From: Lingula anatina
Lineage: Eukaryota > Brachiopoda > Lingulata > Lingulida > Lingulidae
Length of the DNA: 64,000 nucleotides
Direction of reading: 5' to 3'
NCBI RefSeq assembly: GCF_001039355.2
Contig: NW_019775635.1
Location: 1,638,360 to 1,702,359 of the forward strand
The notes beneath the pieces were generated by a model. It saw only the letters and a program-made list of their open reading frames with translations, was not told the DNA's origin and did no database searches. This document shows, piece by piece, positions 51,643 through 61,100 of this stretch. The number at the start of each line of letters is the position of its first letter. Within the stretch, counting starts at the first letter, position 1. The translations under genes were made by a program, and so were the position numbers.

Positions 51643-54600
51643 TGTCATACCTATTTAGTTTAGATTGAATTGACTAGAATATTTTATTCATGAAAACAGA
51701 AATATACTGAAGTTGGTCTAGTGGTTGTTTCAACTGTATTACTATTCATATGAACATGTGAAGAGATACATAAATGTGACAGCTAGTATATAAGATTGAT
51801 TATTTGTTCTATGTACAGTAGTTATAAGACGGGTACCAGGATAATGGGGGTGGGTTGTTTAACTAGAGTTATTTATTACCTGGATGCCAGAGATAGAGTT
51901 CTAAATTGAATACTTCCAGCTAATTCCATCTATATGCCGTGTATACTTAAACCAAGCTGTCGGTCCAATATTCAGTTACTGTGAAAAGGTTTATTGATGC
52001 AAAAGGTTGCTTTGCTGTTCATATTACATGCTTGTAAAATTAGCTGGAGTTGTATAGACAAAATTCTTCACAATACAATATATGGCTGTTCATTACAGTC
52101 AGGTATTACTAAAGTCATTGCTACTTGTACTCACCTTTGTCGTTTGAGAGATGTTTTTTTAAAAAGGTGAAAGATTTTCTGTAGAGAAGACTGGTCTTAT
52201 CAACAAACATGTGCAAGCCATTGCTCTTGACCAGTCATAAGTTGTCAGCCTCTTGACATAAAGTCCTTTTAGTTATCTGAAAATATATCTGTGAACTTCA
52301 TTGTTGATATTTATATTTTTTATCAGCAAAATTAACTGTGCACTTGTTAAAATAATCTGGAAGAGGGTTCACAAGGTGAGGTTCACCAGTTAGTAAGTCA
52401 AGGCCAGAGATAAGAGAGATTCATACCTATACATCATTTAGGTGCAGTGACGGTATAGCAGGACTGAAAGAGCAAGGGGTGACCAACCAGATTGTCTGCA
52501 AGTTTATTAATCAGTTTGAACAGCTTTTTGATGACAAGATTTACTCCTCAGAGGAAGAACTGAAACCAGCTCCAGCTAAGTCACAGAGAATACAGGTGAG
52601 ATCTGATGGACAGATATGACTTACACTGGAGTATTGTATGTGTGTGCATGCTTGCATGCACGGGCATACGTGCCTGAGGACAGCAATAGAACTGCATAGT
52701 AGATTGTGATACTTTAAAAATGCAATATTCAGTTTTCATATATTTACAAGTGAAAAGAAAATGATCAGCCAATAGTTTCTGTGACTTATTCAAAGTTGAA
52801 TGACTAATGTCAGATATTTCATGATATGTATATTTATAAATTTGTTGTACTGCTGCAGGTTCAGGAAGCCAAGCAGCCCAGAACCCCGCCTCCACGTCCT
52901 CCACCACCAAAATTTGAGATAGACAGCAGCAATGTCAGCGCCCCAGTACCCTCTCCTAGACGGGTAAGTTACAAGATAACAGCAATATTCAACCAGATTT
53001 GCAGTGGACAGGCTAGGTTATAGTAGGCAGTCTTTAAAATAATGTTGTTTAAATCAATATGTCACACTTGTCACTTATTTTCAGAAACACTAACTGAAAA
53101 AGTAAATTAATAGACTTTAATATATAAAAATGAGATATCACCTGAAAGATTGGCTTGACTTGCAGTCGAAGATGAAGCAAGATGGCGGTGCGTACCTGGA
53201 CAGCGAGGAAGTAGAGGGCAGTGATGAATCACGCGGAACAACTCCTCGCAGTCGTAGCATGCTCAGCCCGCGCTTTAGTGATGATGAGTTTTTGGATCCA
53301 AGAGCAACGTCTCCTTTTCACTTAGAAAGGTTTGTAACAGTACCTAAATTTACTAGTTGTTAAAGCAATAATAACTCTTCGTTTTGGCCAAAAAATGAAT
53401 TTTCCTGGAGTAAACAACAATTTTCCCATACTTACCAATGGTTAATGAATCCATTTTTACATTCAAAGTTAGTCCCTGGTTTTTTTCTAAAAAGTTTGGT
53501 TTTTTGTTAAAATCTCTTAAGAGATTTTAACAGAGTATAGATATCAATGGAGGTCACGTGGTCTAAAGACAAGTTCAAATATCAGAATAAAAGCTATAAC
53601 TGCTGTTTTTGTGGTAAAACAGAATATATTATATTTCTATGAGTTATTCACAAGGTTTTTATTGTGAAATATAGGTCTCATATGAAGAGTTATTATCCCT
53701 TTAAGATGATGTACATTTTGTTTCATGTGTAATATGTTAAAATGGTTACATATTGTGCACATACTACCAGTAATAATTTATAACAAGACAGCACCCTTAC
53801 TGGTGTGTGTTCGATGGGACATATGACTGATTAGAATATTATGTTACTGAACAGACATGCTGAAACTGTCAGTCCCACCCGTCTTGGCCAAAATAATTTT
53901 CAAGGATCAGTTGAAAAATGTCTCTCGTCCATCCGAAGGACTTGCAGCAATTTTCAGAGGGAGCATTTCGAATTTACATTCAGTCCCAAAAAAGTCCTTT
54001 GGTCTGGCAAAAGTTTCATAACTGCAGGTTCGAATGCCCATGTGTATTAAGTTTTTAGCATGTCTGTGTGAATGAGTTAATATTGAAATGCAAAAAAAGT
54101 TAACTGTTTTGGATGATGTCAACTTGTCGTCATATAGAGAAGACCTGGAATGAGGAGGGACTTAGAACATTGTTCATGTGTACATAGTACATATCATATG
54201 GTGCCTTGATAGAAATACGCTTTTCCGTCAGATCCAAAGCTCTGCACATGCCAGTGGAGCACTACTAATGTTACTGCATTATCACCAACATAGTTCATAT
54301 GTGACATGAAAACTATTATTAAGAAATGAGTATCACTCCAATTTGTATATCTTACCTGAGAATATCCTGAGAACATTCCCGCCCACTCCTGGTGCACCAT
54401 TAATGACCATAAGAAGTGATTGATGAACCTATTAAGGTAATTGCAGTACATAGTCTAGAATTCTCAGTAAATCTATACTCTTTTAGTGAGTAAACCTATC
54501 TTCTTTCAGTGAGACAGGATCCACAATGGCTTCTCCTGTAATTGATGTGGTCGCCTCGGAGTAAGTGAATCTGCTTTGATTTTTAGCTCGCTTAATTTGT

Positions 54601-55117
54601 GTCAGTTATGTTAATTAGTCTTTAATCAGTGAGGGGTTAATAAGATTAACATAGGTTGTGGCTGGTGTTTAAGTTAAAAGGTTTCTTAAATAACATTAAC
54701 TTTACTAAAGCTGGCTTAGCACTTGTAGGTACTGTATAAAAAAAATCAGTCTCAGTTATGTAAAATATAGACATAAATGAATTAAGCCGATGCAATATTT
54801 GAAGCATGATTTGATTACCCCTCCCCCCCTCTCTCTCTCTCTCTCTCTCTCATGCCTAACTGCTTCTATTATTTCCCCTTTACAGAGTGGTAAAGAATGT
54901 GATCAGTGAGGTGACCCAGGACTACCTGTTTGGCAGTGACATCAGCTCTGATGACGACAGTGACCACAAGCCTGTCAGTAAGTACAGTATTTATGTTATG
55001 TTATAGTAAATATCCTAAATCAGTGGGAAAAAGTTTTTCTATTGAGAACATTTTTGATTTAGACATACACTTTTAGAAAGCCATCTCATTTGCATGTGTG
55101 CGCGCGCACGCACGCAC

Positions 55118-55167
<50 letters not shown>

Positions 55168-58100
55168 AGAACCAGGCAGCATTGATTGATAAACTATTAA
55201 CATATATTAACATTACCATGACCTTTAATGAGTCCCCAGGTTGTCTTTAATAAGGCATCCTAATTATGGTGTACTTTAAGGTCTTAGAATACCGACCTGG
55301 ACATGTGTGACATAATGGACATAGGTATGCCATGTTGTTGATGAAACCAGTCCTCTTCAGGCATGTTGTCAACTTGGACAGTATAAAAAGATCAAAGATC
55401 AAAACTGTGTCCACTTTATTCTTCCCAACAGCTGTGTGACTCACTCATTTCAGATTATTGTAACTTGGCAAACAAGTAAGGATAATAGCTTGCCTTGGGG
55501 GCTAGGCAGAGATAGAGATATGCCTCTTCCTTATTGTATGACCTGTGCTTCTTATTCTTCAGCTCCTACGCCAGCGCCTAGAAAGAAAAGGAAAGACAGA
55601 ACGAAAGAGGCTCAGGTCCGAGAGGAATCGTCGTCTCCCAATAGATACATGTAAGTTGAGGTGGTGGTGTTTAAGATACAGGTGTCAAGCAGTGAATACT
55701 GAATAGACCCTTTTTGTCCCATGATACAGATAACTGACTTTGTGCAGATAAAATCATTAGATTTCTTGAAAGTGTATTATGACTCTTTACTGCAATGATT
55801 GAGACTTCATTAGTTGATTTGACATTTTTTACTAGAACTTTGGGTTTTGTATATTTTATTGCCCTGAAGGCCAGGGGTGGTGATATTTAGCTAATTTTTT
55901 CTGAACTGGAGATTTGTTTAGATTGTAGCAGTGTACAATTAATGACAATGCTTAAAGAATTATTAGAATGTAAATACATTTAGGAAAAGTCCAGAAGGTT
56001 GAAAATGAGAATAAAAAGAAATAAGAACTTTAGGGAGGGACTGATAAACTTCAAGACTGTCCTTCAGTTAGTAATTATGGAAAAGTTGGAAAATGCTGAA
56101 GAAAATAGAACGAGTGTTTGTTCTTTTTGCAGAGACCACGATGATGAAGAGGAGGAGGATGAGGATGATGAAGGATTGTTGTCACCACGATCTGGAGTCT
56201 CACTAGAGGGCGACACTAACGCCAAACCAAAGAGACACAGGTCTACCTCTGCCGCCACTGAAATGTTCCAAGAAGACGTAAGTATATATTTCTACTTATA
56301 TATCTGTTATCTGAATTGTTAGACAAAATTATTGGGTTTTTCAGTTAGTAATTTTTTTAAATATTTTCTTTTTTGCCACCTGTTGCATTGTAATACTTGG
56401 GTACAAACTTGAAAACTGTGAAAGTATTTCAAGCCTTTTGTTTCAGTAATCGGCCATATTTCACATTTCTTGCCTTGCAAGAATTTGGTATATTATTTTA
56501 TAATATTGTCTCCATTCCCAGGGGGTTGAGCATTCCCAAGGTTATCCCGGCAGACGGACAGGAAAGTCTGAGAGTATTACAATACCTTCTGACCTCAACG
56601 ATCCTGTCGGCCACAGTGACAGTCCTCATGTACAACCAGTGCCCAAGCCACGAAGTCCTCGCAAGAATATAGACAGGTCAGGGACACCATCTTTGATATG
56701 TAGAACCTTCTCAGTATTACAGCTGCAGCTTTTAAATTTTTGTCTGCATGATAGTTTAAAGTATTACATGACAGTGACAGATGGGGATGTGAAGAAGTCA
56801 TTTAAGTTAACATGATATTTTCTTACACTGCAGCTTGCATGTGGCACTTTCTCAATTCTGGCATGTAACAGTAGTGTGTAGTTAGGAATGTGGAACTAGC
56901 AGTTGTAAGCAATTGAAATCTGTTACCTTCATGTCACAATGTAGTAACAGGAGAAGAATTGAAAACAGAACAGGACAGTTTTATTTGTTTTGAACCTAAA
57001 ATAAAGAAAATTACATGATTTACTATATCCTAAAAAAAAGATGCACAAAATGCAAATTTCTATAGCCTTTACAACAATAAAGTTAGATGAATTAATACTG
57101 GTGTTATAGGTGTCTAGGTTTAAATCTTCTGTGTGATACTACACACTCACAATGTTAAGTTTAAGATGATACAGTGATAGCAGTCATGTAGCAGGATTTA
57201 GATGTATTTTGAACAGTGTAGTTGCTGTCATAGTTATGTGTTGTAGGTTTCCAGCTGCTGCTATCACATACTAACTTTTCCATCTCAATATAGGTAACTG
57301 TGAACATGATATAAACACACTTATTTAGTCGACAACCTGGATCTTAGACAAATTACTACAAGGAAGAGGAACAAGCCTAGGTTGATAATTATTCATTGTC
57401 TGAATTCAGGGAAAATGGGGATATCTCTCTAAGTAGCAGAAATAAGAAACATTGCACTTGCTATAATTAAGGAAGCACATGTTGGAAATTCATCAAATTG
57501 TAGTTAGCTTTTGGGTTAAAAACAGTTCAGCTTTGTGTTTGTCAACTATGATAATTACTCTGTCTTTTCTATGGGCAAAAATTATCAAACTTACATAATT
57601 TTTTAGTCACAAAAATTATATTTCTAAATAGCATTTTACTGCACAGAATACAGCTGTATAGGGGCCTGCTTTAAAACTTCATTGCTAACACTCGATAGGA
57701 ATATTCTAATTTTGACTTGAAAAGGACAGTATTCCCCCCCCCCCCAATTGAAAAGATTGAGTTAATACCGTACTTTGAGGATGTAAAACCCAGTTTCCCT
57801 TTTAACAGCCACTAGAAGAGAGTTTACTGCCCACGTAATGACATAGACTGAATGAAGCCTTATTCTGGTCTAAAGTTTTCTTCATTTCCACCTGTTGTGT
57901 GACTGCATGTTTATACGTATGTGTTTCTGAATTGATTAGTTGACTGTAAACCTGTCAGCCAAAGATAAAATTTGAAATGAACTAAAAACATTTTTTTCAA
58001 TTTTGAGAAGCCATGATAAAGTTGAAAAAACACGAAGTGTTCCTGCTACACCTTAACCAAGTTTCCCTACTGTTATAACCACACATCTGTTAGAAGATTT

Positions 58101-61100
58101 TGTGTGGATAGTGCCAACTTTTATTGATAAAAAAACATCAACAACTAGAAAAACAATCCGAGAGCGCAGACCTCCGTGAAGGCAGCAGTTTTTTTATTAT
58201 TATTGATTACTGATAGATTATTGATCCAGATCACCACCAAAAACTAATCATCTGTTCCTTGGCCCACTTCTGACAGTTCCTCAAAATTTCATCAAAATCG
58301 GTCCATAACTTTTTGAGTTATGTTGATGACAGACAGATAAACAAACAGGGGTGAAAACATAACCTCCTTGGCAGAGGTAATGATTGTAAATTAAAAAAAA
58401 AAACAGTTTAGATTTATGTGTATTAACAATTCTACAATTGGATTATCTTTTATCCTTTCTTCCATCAAAAAGGAAAATACCCCCCCCCCCTACACACACA
58501 CACAGTATAACTATAAGACAATGGTAACATCTTAATGCAAGGTACATTCTCTGGCTGGCAGAAATAACTTCATGGTGAGACATTAAATACTTGAAAGGCA
58601 ATTATACAGGTTTAGTTCAAGAACTAAGTGGTGATGTACAAAGAAGCATGATCTCCCTTAGGTGTCTTTGATCTATTAATAGCTATCTAGTATTATGAGT
58701 AATGTTCTATGTGTGTATATATAAGAGAACACACAAACCCAGGCAAGAAGGGTCCAGGAACCTCTCTCTACTGTCACAGAGGTTTCTCAGCTCTCTTGTC
58801 ATTTGGTGGATTATTATGAACCTCCTCAGAGAAAAGGGTCACCACTTTTGACATTTTGTGGCTGAAATGATCATTGTGCTGAAAATGATCCATGTGATAA
58901 TGTAATTAGGGCTGTGTGGGTAATGGGTTGTTTACTGCTTGTATTAAGAAGAATAATGTGGTATCTGAAGATGATTAATGGGAGGATCTAAAATAGAATG
59001 TGGTGTTAGCAGGTATTTTAAATGCTGTTGATTTATATTTTCGCAGGTCTCGGCAAAAAGACGGTTTCTCAACTGGAGAAGAAGGATACGGCACCCTGTC
59101 CAGTGAAGTATCGACGCTCAGTAATGTAAGTAACATAACAAGCTGCATATCTGCATCTTACTGTTAAGAAAGCAGCAGCTGCTTTATCAAGCTTACATTA
59201 TTTTAACTGCCCAACAATAAATTGGGTGACATGTTTGGAAAGATGTAAGGCAAAAATTGCTTGTTATACCAAAAAATGGACACGGTAACATTAGGTGATA
59301 ATTTATTTGAAAGATGATGTAGATATCACTGAGTGTTGAGTAGTACAGATGTTGCCAAGTCTTTGCCTTTTCTTGTTTTTAAAAAATTATTGAAAAAAGT
59401 ATTTTCTGATATTACCTGAACGACTTTTCAGAACTTATTAATTAATTAGTCTTTTCAGGTTAACTGAAATATAATTACATTAAGCAACAAAAAAATTAAC
59501 CAATGAATGATATTAATAATAACGAGTAATTTTGTTTGAATTAGAAATTTATTATTTATATTACATTAAAAGATAGGATGTCACTGGTAATTGAACCTTG
59601 TGATGACATAGTATATATAAAAAGCAGCACAGTGTGGTAGATAATTATGAATTGATATTCATGTGACGTAAGTGTGAAGATGTTGCAATACCATACAAGC
59701 ACCTGTTATTTACATATGTGATCTATGGGACATATGCATTCCTAGCCTGCGCTATGCAACATAGTTGTCTTGTGACTCACTATTTCCTGCCTGTAGCTAA
59801 CTTCTATAAATACAGAGTAGATCCATCCTACGAGCCAGCAGATCAAGGATGTTTTCCAATAGAAGCAGGCACATAAATTTCTCCATAAGTTAGAAATAGC
59901 CTATGACTCATTGGGTTTTGTGTAGGAAGTGTTCATGCAATCAGCTTATATCTTGCAGTAGGTAGGGGAATACCACATGTCAGGACATTTCACTGTACTA
60001 TTTCTAGTATATTTTGCATTCTGATGCAATACAGATATTGCTGACACCATTAATATTACTGTAACTGCATTATAGAAATAACTGCAGATGAATAGATGTT
60101 CTTAGGTTTTTGGATTTATATTTCCAGTTTCGTAGAGCTCCAGGTCCTAAGAGGCGCACTCCAACAAGGAAGATGAGAACATTGCTGAGTCCGGATCACT
60201 TTGACGGCCATGTTGATTTAGAGAACATAGACGAGGAGAGAATGGAGTCTCCAGACTTTGACCTCCCAGCCCTTACCAGGAATAATACACAGATCGAGGA
60301 GGACGTTAATCATAATGAAAAGAAACCCACAATAAGGTTTCTTGATATTCACGATGAGCGTAACAAAATTCCGTCTCCAGAGAGGTCACCAAATAGCAGT
60401 AGAAAACAGCCGTTTGTTCCTCCACTTGACCTGTCCACACTGCATGAGAATGTGGAGGGTGGAGGTAAGTACTGCCAGCCAGACTTCATATTTCATACCA
60501 ATAGATATATATAAAGCACTGGTGGAATAAAATACAATGTGTACTTAAGTGATGAGACTTTTTCATGGCAATTAATGGGTGGTTGCATTAATGAAAACAC
60601 TAAAGCAATAAATGTCTTACGGTTGTCAGCTGTCTTTTGGAAATATGGTTTTTAGAAAATATTTTGTCAAAGATAGGTCATTTTACTTGAAGTTACAACA
60701 ATTAATCAGTACTAATGAACCTTAGAATGTTTAAGTGTCTGTACTGAGCCCATGTTTGATCAGTGTTCTGTTCTCCTTACTGCCCCCATTATTTTCTGGT
60801 CAGTGTTCCGTTCTCCTCACAGCTCCCATACTTGTCTGGTCAGTGTTGTGTTCTCCTTACAGACCCCATACTTGTCTGATCAGTGTTCTATTCTCCTTAC
60901 AGGCCCCATACTTGTCTGATCAGTGTTCTATTCTCCTTACAGGCCCCATACTTGCAGAGAAAGGCCCTTCCATATCATTCCAGAAAGCCAAGTCTATGAA
61001 AGAGGAGGAGCCACTGCTGTCACCGCGCTCACAAAAGATGAAGAAGAAATCCAGGTATTTTAGAAAGTCCTGGTTGTATATGAGTGTGTTCTTTAGCCAT

